A stretch of 64,000 nt of DNA from Corbicula japonica (Eukaryota; Mollusca; Bivalvia; Venerida; Cyrenidae): the NCBI GenBank assembly GCA_038501625.1, contig JAZAYU010000012.1, forward strand, positions 11,591,338 through 11,655,337, in the 5' to 3' direction. The translations under genes were made by a program, and so were the position numbers. Shown piece by piece: positions 1 through 13,800 of the stretch. The notes under the pieces are model-generated. The model was given only the letters and a program-made list of their open reading frames with translations, did not search any database and was not told where the DNA came from. Position 1 is the first letter of the stretch, and each line of letters opens with the position of its first letter.

Positions 1-557
1 TTTAATATCTAAGCTTGGTATTTTATGTGTATTTTTTACATTGGGGATGTCATGTTTTTCATTTGTTAAAACAATTAAAAAAAGAGAAGAGATGGTATCA
101 ATCAGCCACCAGGACCTTTAGGAGTTTCACTAGCTGCTGAATCTCAAGGGTCATTTTGATAACTTTTCAGTGGATTCTGACAATTAAAAGCCAAAATACC
201 CCTAATTTAAGGATAAAAATGACCCTTCAGCTAAAATCACAGGGGTCAAAATGAGGGTTTTTGAAAATTTCAAAAGGATCATTTCACGGGAAAATTGGAA
301 CCGCTGGACCATGCCCTGAGGTGTTAACAATAATTTCTCACATATGTACAGTTCACAAAATATGTACACAATATGTTGTCCAGGGCTGGTAGTCGATTAA
401 CATCAGAAATAAAACTTCCTGTTTTATTATAATTTATCTCTTTAATTTGTCATAATTTATTATATTTAGTACAATCATCCAAATAAACAATAACATTTGA
501 TTTAAAAAGCTTAACAGAAAGAAGTTAACTCCAAAAAGAGAACTTTGTAAAACACAT
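1..557. other. Intergenic, no gene seen
   Basis: AT-rich DNA. Around 140-310 it has several 'gaccctt'/'ggggtca' words in both orientations, resembling the ends of the hAT-like element at 41.5 kb, so an eroded relative is possible. No supported coding exon. Confidence 0.5.
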
Positions 558-858
558 ATGCCCCCAACACGGCAATTACAAACATATGCCCCCAACACGG
601 CAATTACAAACATATGCCCCCAACACGGCAATTACAAACATATGCCCCCAACACGGCAATTACAAACATATGCCCCCAACACGGCAATTACAAACATACA
701 CCCCCAACACGGCAATTACAAACATATGCCCCCAACACAGCAATTACAAACATACGCCCCCAACACGGCAATTACAAACATATGCCCCCAACACCGCAAT
801 TACAAACATACGCCCCCAACACGGCAATTACAAACATACGCCCCCAACACGGCAATTG
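558..858. repeat. 28-bp tandem array, about 11 copies
   Basis: The unit starts atgcccccaacacggcaatt and repeats every 28 bp with few substitutions. Because 28 is not a multiple of 3, open frames through it cycle through the same peptides; these are artefacts, not genes. It lies in intergenic DNA beyond the 3' end of COMMD6. Confidence 0.95.
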
Positions 859-879
859 GATAGTAGTAATATGCTGTTA

Positions 880-1112
880 TTATACTGAAGGTCACTGAGA
901 TCTTGACCATTGACCTACTTGCCTCAAAATCAATATGAGTCATCTACTTTTGATGGCTAACCTATTTACCAAATCTGAGAACTGTAGGTCAAAATGTAAA
1001 GTCCAGTCTAGTTAATGATCTGACAAGGTTGGTTATGGACGGACGGTTGAACGAACCCACTGACATGTGCAAAGTAATATACCCCCGTTTCTTCAAAAGG
1101 GGGCATAATAAA
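880..1112. repeat. Dispersed repeat ending in gggggcataat
   Basis: A stretch beginning 'aggtcactgagatcttgacc' and ending with 'cggacggacggttgaacg' and an 'acccccgtttc...gggggcat' hairpin. This architecture is typical of dispersed bivalve repeats. No coding capacity. Subfamily not determined. Confidence 0.45.
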
Positions 1113-1586
1113 TTTAGGCATTTTAATTCCCAAAATAAACTTGCATACACCAATTCTGACATAATTAATACGAACATCTGACAGGTTTCCCACCTTCTCT
1201 CACACTGACTTTCACCTGTGCAAAACCTGTCTTGCACCTATCCGCATATATTCATACAATAGCACAGCAATATGTTCCTGATAAAGTAGTCTGCTTTTGC
1301 CAAGCAGGGTCTATTGATTAACAAACTGTTTGCCAAGTCATTCATATAAACAATGGTCAGAACTTAAATCATATGCACATGGATTAAAAATATGTATTTT
1401 CCAATTTTCACATTTATTTTCTGACCGAGTTCCATTAAAATTGCACATCTATATAGTTAATGATAATTGAAGTCTAAAAGTGGATTAAGTGTTTTCTTGA
1501 AATAGAGGTTTCCAACCTTGGGATTCCAATCGTAAAAAAACTCTTATTCCACTTTCAGGCTTATATGATGGTTTACTTTCAGAATT

Positions 1587-1592
1587 TTTATT
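1587..1592 (-). terminator. Candidate polyadenylation signal of COMMD6
   Basis: AATAAA on the minus strand about 230 bp downstream of the COMMD6 stop codon. It is one of several AT-rich candidates, so the assignment is tentative. Confidence 0.35.
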
Positions 1593-1820
1593 GTATACAG
1601 TATATATATAAAAAATATATAAATCTTCAGCATGCTTTTGATTTCAGTGAAGCCTTTGTCAGGAAATAGTATAATAGTTCTGAAATACTGTTTCATTGTA
1701 AATAATTAAGTGCATCCGTATGACATATGTTCCCATCATTGATAAAGCACAACATATGAGAAAGTTTTAAGTCTTGAATCATTGTCTCAAAAGAAAAGTT
1801 CCATCCTTTCTTTCAGTTCA

Positions 1821-4800
1821 CTACGCCAGTTCCAACACTCTGCCAATTTCCTTCAACTGATTTGTGAAATTCTGCAAAAAAGAGACGATATTATAAGAAA
1901 TAAATTCAGCAGTATGTTTCCCACCATCGTAAGTGCCTGAAATCATTACCCAGTGAATTAAACTGTTCAATATTCAATCATAAGAACATGGGTATGCCTG
2001 AAATTCAGGTTTTTGTGTGTCCAAAATTGTTCGATTTTCTTTATTTTCCCTATATAAATTGACAGATTTTCAGGATTTCATGTTTTTCAGAATTTCTAAC
2101 TTGCACCCTTGTAAGAACAATATAAATTTATGCCCATGCAAGAATTTAAGGTTGAGGTGCACTGTTCAGATTTGAAACATGATGGGATGCATCATTTTAT
2201 ACATTTTTTGTGAAGTTGCTATTTAATAAAAGTTCAAATCTATGCTCACACAAAACGTAATTTAAGCCTTCTGCAGGAAATTTGCTTCCCATGAAATTAA
2301 ACATTGCAGAAGCAACAGTGTAGACCATGGTCAGACAATGTGGATACACAGGCGGATCTGGATCTGCTTTGGTCACAAATATGACTGATGCTGCAGTTAG
2401 CATTTAAGTCTTAAACCCTTCACTCAATATATAGCATGGGTTTATAAAAAGACTTCAGTGATAAATGCCTGTACAGACAACACTTGGCATAAAGATCCTT
2501 GACAATAATTTTACAGCGTGTCAGTTATCCCTTTACTACTCACATACAAGTTTGTTCGCGTGTGCCACCAGTTTTCACTACTCAGTTTATGGTCAGAATA
2601 ACATGATGAATCTAAAGCAAATGGTGTAGATTTTGATCAGACGGCACTGAAAAGCCATCTGATCTGGATCTACACTGTTTGCCCACACAATAAGTAATAT
2701 ATATGGAGTAAATGGCTGAAAGAACATTCAACTTACTCTGAACTGTTCCATGGTAAGTTCTAAGGGGTGTGTTCTTATATTTCCACTTGTGTCGGCTATG
2801 GTTAAAGACAGGGTCACAAACGGAGAATTAAGCTGTCGGCAGGAATCCGAGCTCATTGCCATGCCCACTTTCCACTGCACATCTACTAACTGAAATCATA
2901 AATAAATAATGCGAAAGAATTTTGTTAAAGGCAAATAAATCTGCTTATTACCCCTTTACTGCATACAGTCAAACCTTTAAGCAGCCATCTAAGGGAGTGA
3001 CCAAAAGTGGCTGCTTAACACAGGTGACTGTTAAGACAGATAAAAAATTAGAATAAAATGTCACTTTAGGACATATTCATTCTAGCTGGTTGCTATTCAC
3101 AGGTGGCATCTAACACAGGTTTAACTGTATATACAATTGTTATGGCATGGGTGAACAGTGTAGATCCAGATAAGCTGGCAAATCAGTACCATCTGATCAG
3201 GATTTGCACTGCTTTTTGACTCATAGTCATTTTTGACAAAGAAGTGAAAAGTATAGATCCTATCAGACAGCACAAATGATGACTAGAGTGCAATTTTAAG
3301 CAATGTAGGATTTTAACCTTGTAAGTGCTGTTACAGCTTAAATCTTTGTCACCAGGAAATTATAGACCTAGATCAGCCAGTGTTTTCATGTACTATGATC
3401 AGAGTCTACAAGTATACTATTTGTGTTTCAGTCAATAAATTTCTGAAACAAAAATAACAACAAATGGACTGGCTTCACATAAAAGACAGATAACTGCATT
3501 CTGAGGGTAACAGATATATATATACCCACCTGACCAACCCCAAGAGAACGATCTCCTAGACCTGAAGCTATTAACTGCCTACCCTGAAAACATAAAGCAA
3601 AACATTTACTAGATTCTGTGTGTAAAGGGTAGAGTCCTGTATATAGTCTCCCCTATATAACCGATTGTAAACATTAAATATTTCAAACCGCTGGCTATCA
3701 TAGCTGGTACCATCATATACATGCTTTTACAGCTCAATGTTTATACTGCCCATTGACAGAAAGAAAAGTATAGGCCATTTATCAATTTATAGATTTGAAA
3801 TCTTGAAAGTGATGCACATTTTTTTCTTTTCGATGTCAACTTCAAAACTCTTAAATCTTACAATCAGGGCCTACTGTCATATTTAATGAATGTTTACTTT
3901 TTTTAAAACAGAACCATTTGTTTATTTTGTATTAATTCAATGGAAAGGATGGGTATTTGCTAAACTTGAAATCTAGAAGTGATTATCGTGGTATGAGTCT
4001 GTAAGTGCTATTATTTGATTGTGTTTTATTCTTATACCCCTACTGCAAGCTTCATTAACATCCAGCTATGTGAGTTATGGAGAAAATGAATAGAAAATAA
4101 CAAAGGAGAAAGGTGATTTTAAATCCGGATATGGGTATGTAGAATTTAATCTTTTTTAAATCATGAAATATGACGAAACCACAGATAACAACTGCAAAAA
4201 TAACAGTATCATAATACATTTTAAATGTATTAGTTTGTTTGGAAATGCTACATTTTGTAACTAATATTGTTCAGTAGGATTGTTGTTCGCCATGGTTAAC
4301 ATTTTCTCCATGAATACCGCTTAAATTCTATGTGGGAATAGTGTGGACTCAGTCCCCATGGACCTCAAGCACCTGAAATTGTGACCAGTGGCCATTCAGC
4401 CAATCAGATGCTTGAGATTTGAGACTGTTTTATGATCTTGGGCACAGGTTCTATGCTATTGTCATTTTTAGATTCATTAGGATACTTCTGACAAACAAGT
4501 GAACAGGATGTACAGGCTTTCCTACAGGTATTCATGGAGCAGTGTTATAAAAGAACAAAGAACTATACAACAATCATTCCACAATTTATATCACTTTTAA
4601 GACTTAAAAATTGTAATGGTCTTTGAATAGTGAAAACTGTGATCAGAGGTTAAATATTTGCAGGATGGTCTTTTTGTTGAAAAATTACTTCAATCTAAAA
4701 ACAAAGAGAATGTGCCTGTTTTGGAGGCTTAAAGTGACTGGTATGGCTTGCTATTAAGTAAACAGTTAATATTATACAAATAAATACTAATGTTGAGGTC

Positions 4801-7800
4801 GATATGTAGTTTTGCGGACCTGGGTAGTGTGATATCGACCGAGGACGAAAAGTGAGATAGATATAAAGCCCGTATTAGAAGCAATTAGATTGGCTAAAAA
4901 GGCAGGGCCAAAAAAGTAAAATAGATTTCAGAAAGAAGCTATGATGGTAAAACAGGCCCAGGGGACTTAAATTTGAACAAACTTGGTAGACATCCACTAG
5001 ACAATGCTACATACCAAATATCTAAGCTTTAGGCATTGCGGTTTCCAGTAGGAAGATTTTTAAAGTTTGCCTTTTTTACATAATAAGGGCCCCCAGGACT
5101 GGGCCAATTTTGACCCCAGGGCCAACATTTAAACAATGTTGGTAAAGGGTCTCTTCACAATACTCAGCACCAAATATCTAAGATCTAGTCCTATTAGTTT
5201 TAGAGAAAAATGATTTTTCATGTTTTTCCTATATAACTAACTATATGTAAACCAAGAGAACCCTAGGGTGTGGCCGATTTTGGCCCAGGGGACATAATTT
5301 GAACAAATTTAGTAGACATCCATTAGACAATGCCACTTACCAAATATCTAAGCTGTACGCATTGTGGTTTGTGAGAAGAAGATTTTTAAAGATTTCCTAT
5401 ATAAGTCTATGTAAAATGAAGTGACCCCTGGGTCGGGGCCAATTTTGACACCTGGGAAATAATTTGAACAATCTTTGTAGAGTTCCACTGGAGGGTTCTA
5501 AATGCCAAATATCTAAGCTCTAGGCCTTGTGGTTTCAGACAAGAAGATTTTTAAAGTTTTTCCTTTTGGTTGACATGGCAACCAGAGTTCTGCATGGAAT
5601 TGATTTCTTTGAACAACTTTGGAAGAGCTTCATGCAAGGAACATCCGTGGCAAGTTTCATCAACTTTGGCCAAGGGGTTTAAGAGGAGATGTCGTTTAAA
5701 TTAAAAGTTTACGCACGGACGCCGGACAAATTGCGATCACAAAAGCTCACCTTGTCACTATGTGACAGGTGAGCTAAAAATGGCTGCCGTTTTGTTTTAA
5801 CTTGCTAATATTTCTGGAGGTGCTTTAACATTCTGTCCGGGAAAAGAAAGTTTTCTGATAATTGAGAGCTTGCCATGGCGAAGATGTGTATTTGGGGCAA
5901 TTACACTATTTTTTTATGCTCAATATATGGTATTTGGGCTTACTCATCATACTACCATAAGACTGATGTTCTCATGTGATTAACCCTTTTCTCCATTTTT
6001 ATGGGTTTTATCGCCTGTGCAACTAGTGTAGATCTAGATCAGCTGGCACATATGTGTCATCAGAAATGGATCTGCACTGTTCACTTTGTGGTCAAAAATA
6101 TTCTAATGAATCGAAAAGTGAGGGGTGTAGATCCTGATGACATGGATGTGCCAGCTGATCTGGATCTACACTGTTCATACATTTAACAAAACATTGTATC
6201 TATGGAATAAAGCGTAAAAAAACAAGTGACTTACACATGTCATATAAAGACTGACACACAACAACGTAGACAATTACATCTTCAAACAAATATTTCAAGG
6301 AAGCTTTTTCATACACAGGTAAATGTTGACGTGCTAACAGTATGTGGTGTGAGGAAGTGATCAGGATCAACAAGGCAGGATTATAAATAGATATTTTCTT
6401 ATTTTCAAGGTTTGCCATGTTGGAACATAGTTTTTACACATTGTCTTGATGGGGTTTATTTTATTTTTTATTGGTTATAATTTAACTATTCAATTTCTTT
6501 GAGCTATTTGAATAAACATATTCCTGTTTATTTTATATTTGAGGATATGTGTGGCTAAAGGCTAAGCAAGCAGTGGAAGGTGTTTATGTGGGATACCTGT
6601 TGGGACCAGATGCTACAAAGGATGGAGCAGGTGGACTCGGAAAATACCATACTTGATGCCAGATCTGCAGTGAACTCTTCCGCTGTTAACTTTTTATGTG
6701 AAGCTTCTCTGAAAAGAAAAAGCATACACTGTTTAACCCATTACTTTATTCATACACTTTTGTTTCACGGGTGAAACTGTGTAGATCCAGATTAGCATGA
6801 ACATTTGTGCCAACTGATCAGGATAAAATGGAAAACAGTGTAGTACACACACATTTTTCTTCAATGCTGTATTTTCATATTCATAGTTATACCATTCCAG
6901 CAGCGTATGGTTCCCAGATGTAAGAATAGGTTTGCCTTGAATAACAAACCATGCAAGTTCATGTAGGTATATGTAAGTCAATATTGCAAAAATTTTTACT
7001 AAACATATTTTTCTTATTCTTTTATTAAGGAATTACTTGCATTCATCATGATATCACCAGTCCTTGCTTAAATATAAACACCCATTTTGCAATTTAGAAA
7101 GATTTATTTCTGATCAAAAACTTTCAGTCTGGTACAATAAAGCTGCCCACAATTTATTGGATTGTGCACAATGTTATGACTTGTGACATCAAGGAGCATG
7201 CAAAATTCACATTGAGTTACAGTGAAAATGTGTTGTCATTTAATCTGTTGTCTGGTCCAACAGCCATTAAAAAATGCCATGATATCACAAGTTCTTCTCA
7301 AGATTCAAAAGGAATGTAAAAATAAGAATAAGATTGATGTTTAATTGTATTCATCTAAATATGAAAAAAAAGAATGGTTTAACATAAGTGTGAAGCCTAT
7401 CAGACTTCATACACTTTAAACAATCCAAATGTTTTTCATACCCAGATAAAATCAATAAAGTTTTGATTATGAATACTAACAAACCTGTAGAGATATATGA
7501 GAGCATTTATAATACTTCTGGACTGTTCTAGAGTAATTTCTTTTGTATAATCTTGAATCTTCTGAAAAATAGAAAGCCTTTCATAAATTCTTCATATGCA
7601 CAAATCTTTGTGAACAAATGTATGCAACATTTCACTGTTTTTCAAGTTATGGATCTGAGAAAAAACTCCTGGCTATGAAAAAAACTAAAATGAATCACAT
7701 TTGTACAGAAAAATTCACATCAATTTTATTCTTGTGTGAACTTTGATGATTGTTCTGAATATAATTACGATCCAATTCTTACAGCAGTATGCTATACAAA

Positions 7801-10800
7801 TTCAAAGCCTAAGTTTGATTTTCAAAACAGTGTATGGGAAAGTCAGTGCCTACACAATAAAAAAAACAACAACAAAATCTAGGAAAATAAATAAATACTG
7901 TTGTTAATTTATAAATATTTGTGTGGTACAAATTTTCATGGATTTTATTGGGAGCAGATCAATTCAAACTACCACAAATTATACAACATAAGTTAAAAAA
8001 AATGCAAAATCAAAAATTTAAGAAACCTCAAATCATTGTCACACTGAACAGAAAGAAATGTTAGGCTCCCTGATATCAATGTATTGATAGTAATCGTGCT
8101 GTGTAAAAAGAAATGAGTTATTTACCTCTTTCCATTTTTCGGCATTTACTGCTCCGACTTTGTACTGCAGAAACTGAATCACTTCGTTGCCCTGCAATTA
8201 TAAATTAACTTTTTAGTTTTTAATTAATTAAGTTATTAAATTATTTGTTTATTTAGTTTATTTTGATATGCTATATGACAAACATGTAATTCCTGAAATT
8301 TGGCAGCTGAAATATGACCTATTCAGGGCTCTCACTAGAGGGAGACTTGGGAGAAGTGGTCTCCCAGAAATGACCAGACTTCTCCCTTCTTTGAGCTATG
8401 GAAGAAGTCATTTTGTATAGACTATATAGGGAAAGATTGCTGTTGGCTGCAAACTTCTCCATAATTCAGTAAAAATATGACAAAACTTCTCACAGATTTG
8501 CAAGTGTAGTGACAGCCCTGGCCTATTCTTGTGTTCTTTTTGATAAAAGCTTTCAAGACTAAAGCTTTAATTTGTGAAAATATGTAACTTGGCATGAAAA
8601 CTGTATACAGGTCGGTTCATTTTTTTTTTAAACAACAGTACATCTATTTTCATGTAGGTTTATTAATTTATGGATACAATCTGGTTTTGATTGAGAAGTG
8701 TCCACTTTGAAAACTTCTAAAAATATCATAAGAATGGACAAATTTATTATTGATTAAGGCAATTTTGATGGCATGCAAACTATTGCTTTTAAAGAGAAAA
8801 TATTTATGAAGAAAAAATCTAAACAATAATCTATTCCTTTGTATGTACTCAAATTTATAACATTTTGCAATATGAATCAAATAAAATTTCTAATCATATG
8901 TCAGTCTCATTTCTAAGCTAGATACTTTTCACAGTTGCTAGTTAACTGATCAATTTATTTAAGCACTCACGTTGACTTTCCTACAAATTTTCACTTGCAT
9001 AAAAATGATGATAAGATCCCAAAGGCAAAGTTCGTGTGATGCCAAAAGTTTTAATGTCTAACTTTACTTACATCATGATGCAGTATACTCATGAAACTAA
9101 AATCTCTCATTTTAAAATAACTTAGTATACAAACCAACTCTGTCATGGTCTCTTGTTTAAGTAAGTTCATTTGCTCCACTGCATTACCAAATCCTGAAAG
9201 ACATCATAACCTGTATAATTAAGTACAGTACAACATTTTATTTTCCACTCATAAAACTCTGAATACATAAAATTAAAATTAAATTAAATTGAAGGTTATA
9301 TATAACAAATTGAAGGTCATCATTCAAAATATGGTTAGTCAAACAACACGCTGCTAACTTATATAAAAGTTGATATATAATGCCATAAACTTCTGTAGGG
9401 ACAGATCTTAGTATCAGGGCTGTACATCGATATATCTAAACATAAAAAGAAAAACTTCATTTCTTTAAAATGTGTCAGGGTACCATGATTAATCTCTGGT
9501 TCTTGAACATAATGTCTCTACATATGTGCACCTGCAGGGCTTTTTTCCTGGTATATTTTCAGGGGCCATGCAGTTATCTTCAAAATCATGGATGGGTTAA
9601 AAGCGTTTTCAGGCTGTTTTTTTTCCAACCCTAAGATTTCCCCAAATCAACCCCTTTCTGTAAATCATGCATCTGGCCCTGAAAATGTTACTTCACATCT
9701 GGTTTTCTATTTCCCTTTGGAGGCAAATTTTTTTCCCCCCAAAATATCAGACTATAACAGATATAACAGGTCTAGGAAAGGGCTGTTTTTATGGACTGTC
9801 TGTACATTTACAGAATGTCAGTTTATTTATAGATAAATGGGTCTGTAAATTTATGGACAAGGGTTGATACAAAAGTTGACACATTATAGAAATTCACAAA
9901 TCTAAAGCATTTTTGTTGATTTTGATAGAAAAGAGCATAGTATAGGACATAAATATAAATGGTTGAAGTTTGTTAACACTGGTATTTCCTCTCCAACATA
10001 AGCATCGATGACCTAACAACATTTACATAATCGTCTGAACATAATAATGATCTCTTTAAAACAAGTTATGTTGAATTACAATAAGAAATACTAATTTATT
10101 TGTAGATTTTCATTCATTTTTATCCCAGTGTGGTGAAGAAACCAAGATTTTACTTTTTGACAACTTTGAAACCACCCTTGTCCATAAATAGTCTAGATTC
10201 TGAAGCTGAAAATTTTGTCAAGGTAGGGCCGACAAGATATACTTTTTATTTTACGATTTTATTGAAGTTTATGGTATGTCTCAATGGAATAAGGTGGCCT
10301 GTAAAAATTATTTTATTGCGAACCCTGAAAAAATAAGGGAGATAACTCTGATATAGAATTGTAAGTTAACTTTAAAATATTTAGATATAATGACGAGTTG
10401 CATTGATATCAGTCAAAATTTTAGTATAAACATTAGTTTTTATATGATCTAGCAACCATTATTTATTTAAGATGTATTATTAGCACATAATATTGGACTA
10501 ATATGTAATTTAAGACATTTTTGTTGGAAAATATACAAAGAAAACACAACTATTTACGATTTTCCCAATTTTATGAGTTAAGAAAATTATCTGTTCATAT
10601 CACTTGTAAATCTTTATACAGATATTTCACATAGCTCTTCTAAACATTAATTTAGATGTTTTAGAAGACATTTTATATTGAAGAATATGCGTTATTGATT
10701 ATAAAACCTTAAAATTGTGTATACAATTACCCCACCCACACCATTGTAGCAAGTATTCTTTTAATAAAACCTTAAATGGATAATCAACACATTTTATGTT

Positions 10801-13800
10801 AGTTTATTTTTATATTTACAATGCATATATAGTATGGTCTGCTTCAGTTAAAGAAGCAAACCGGAAAGGAAATGCTTTGTAAAACACCAAATAAAAGGAG
10901 TTAATTCAAGAAAATATAATAATATTTTCTAATATGATAATTTCGTGACACAATTTGGTCAAAGTTAAGATGTCTCCAATAAATCTGTTTTATTCTTTAC
11001 ATGTTTTAATGTCTTCTACTTCTTGGAAGTAATCCCCCATATTCATAAAAAGGCACTTCTTAAATAACAGCATCAACACATCTGTATTCTAATATGATTT
11101 GAACACCCTAACATGTTATGCAAATCAAAGTGCCTGTTGTATTTTTTGTACAGTCACATAATGACTTATAACAGCATAATGGTAAATTAGGCAGTTTGTT
11201 AACTGAATACAGACGGTAACTAATTTCTTGAAAAAAAAAAGTGAAGTAATAAAACATTAGATAAATATTACTGTTATTTTGAAACATGTGTTTAATGAAG
11301 ATTTTTCAGATGTTTTGTCTTATGTTAAGTTAACTTTTACTAAATTACAGGAAAATTGCAGGTATGTATCTTTAAATAATGAAATACAATGAGATCTGGC
11401 AAACGTAACTTCTTTTCCTTCAGGAAACAGTTTTCAACTTCATTACATATTGTTGCATTGACAAATGATAAGTTCCCATATTGAGGGTTGCACTAATCTT
11501 AGAATAATTCTGGGTAAATTTGTTTCATATTGAAAGGTGCCGCAACATTTAAGAAGCTAGGCATAACTTTATAAAAGTCTATACATTGTTCTCACGTCAT
11601 CAAGCGAAAATGGAAGTAAGATTACAATCTTGTTGGTTGTAAGTAATATTGTACTGCCTGTAAATGTTTTCATGTTTACAAATTTTGAAATAGAATAGCA
11701 CATTTTGAAATTTCTAGCTTTAACTAGTAAAGAGTAAAATCCCAAATACCGCAAGTCTTTTAAGGATAGTAAGTAAAGTAGTTTTCCTGTATATGTCAAA
11801 ATATACATGTATAATTATATTGTTCTAGCTTAGAGAAATAGGACTGCTTATGTAAAATGGAGAAAACAGTCACTTCTGGATGCTAGCGTTGCCCCAATAT
11901 AGAACAAGGAAGTCTTATAAACGCTAGCAGAGTCATTAAAATATTACACGGTCTTGTTTCCTACACCACAGAATAGTGTAAGCATCTTCTTGACGCCAGT
12001 GTATTTGCCATGAGATGTATGGTTACACTATCCAGAGGTTTTAGAATGGTTACTACCCAGTTCTATGTTATAGCAACCGCTTTTTAAGATAGGTAAAAAA
12101 TATTCAAAAGTTGTTCTTAGTGTAGACTTATAGAAAAGAAAACAAAACTATTTAATTAATTAGGCAATTATAACAATTAGTAGGCTACTTGTATTGTTAA
12201 AGAATAATACATGTATCTTTCAGACCCAGGCCCTCACTCCATTACAAGGGTAGTGCTAGTATTCAGAAGGGACTGCAACAATTTAACAGGAGTTGGAATA
12301 ATTTTAAAATACTATTATCAACTACAAGCTGATAGTATAACCCATAGGACCTATTATTTTCATATCGCTTGCCTAGGTTCTTGGTCCCTGGCCAATGTTG
12401 GGTTTATGAATACTTTTCTGTTCTGGTCTACTATGCTATTCTAGATGCAGTCCTACCCAAAGAAGGGAGTACATGTACTACCATGAATGGCTTCCGATTG
12501 CCTTTCAGTCAATTTCAAAGAATATTTAAAACCAACTTGCTACTTCAACGTTTGTATTCAGGCTCAGAAGGGGTTAAGCATTTTTTTCTAGGACTGACAC
12601 TTCCCTTTCACGAAGACTAAGGCCATATTTAGAGCAAAGCGACTGTTGAGACAGTAACTGGTAACAGAAACACATAGTCTCCATGAGACTCCTCAACCAA
12701 GTTTCAAGCTTAGTATTATTAGAACCAGTTCCATGTGAATGAAAATGGATTCATTGTTTCAAGCAAAAAAAAAGGAATGATCAAGATTAAAAGGAGATGT
12801 GCAGGATTGATGAATGGAACAGATTTGCGAAAAGGGTTTTTAATCAGTTGAATATCATTACTTGAAGCTCAAATATTGATTTACACCCGAAATATTTCAA
12901 ACCAATATTTTATTTAAAAAAAGATATATACATGGTGTTTCCTATCCAATGCGATGCGCATAGGTTAGCTATTTTTGTATTTCCCACGTAAAGCGGCGGT
13001 GGTTTTGGGGATTGTCACGTGATCACTTCAACCAAAATACGCATTCGGTGTACCTTGCCGACTATCGACGACGCCATTTGTTTCAAAATGCCTGGGCCAC
13101 CACGAAAAGTAAGCGTGACATTCTCATGATCGCTAAATATAGGATGTATTTTTGTATAGGGATTTCTTCAGCGGATTGTTTTCAGGTCCAGTAAAATTGT
13201 AAAATTAACCAAAAATTTCTTCCTGGAGGGTTTGAAATGTAGAGTTTAGTGAAAAGTACACGTAAGTGTTACATAGATGGATCTGTTTACGATTTTACCG
13301 AGTACACCTGCTCGACCATGAACATCTTCCTTTAAGCTGTAATAATTAAACATTACAAACCATAGATATGAAGTTTTTTTTTCACTTATTGTAATACTCT
13401 TGAGACTTCTGTCCAAATGGAACCATCCTTATTTATTGGAAGTACTACCCGTAGATGGACCCAGACCTTACTCTTAGACTGTTGTTCAGAAGTTTGAAAA
13501 TTTTGTCAAGGACATGTGCGAGTATGTCTGACTATAGTTTAAGTGTAGCACTAGCCACAAGCATATTTATCAATAGCCATAACAAACATGTATTAAAGAC
13601 TCGCTTGTGCTATTTCAAATGAGCTCTAAAGCAGAAGCAGTCAATGGAACACTTTAAAAATATTATTTAGTTAATTTCTAAAACAATCTTTCAACCAAAT
13701 GAAAATTGTTAACTAATAAAAATTTAGTTTGATGTCGTCATATTATCACTGCTCATTTACTTGTATTTGTTTCTGATTTACATTTTTTTTAATTCGTGTG

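Noticed and set aside
558..858. Possible CRISPR array
   Set aside because: Contiguous tandem units with no spacers, in a eukaryotic intergenic region. The same applies to the arrays at 50490, 51850, 61690 and 62874.
558..898. Overlapping 94-101 aa open frames rich in PTRQLQTYAPN
   Set aside because: They are translations of the 28-bp tandem array in three frames; no start context, splice sites or homologue.
6200..6418. Possible extra COMMD6 exon on the minus strand
   Set aside because: Its phase does not fit; the exon at 6597-6708 fits both phase and COMMD6 homology.
13171..13200. Acceptor to continue the MPGPPRK exon
   Set aside because: Joining at 'ttgttttcag' gives an immediate stop after two residues.
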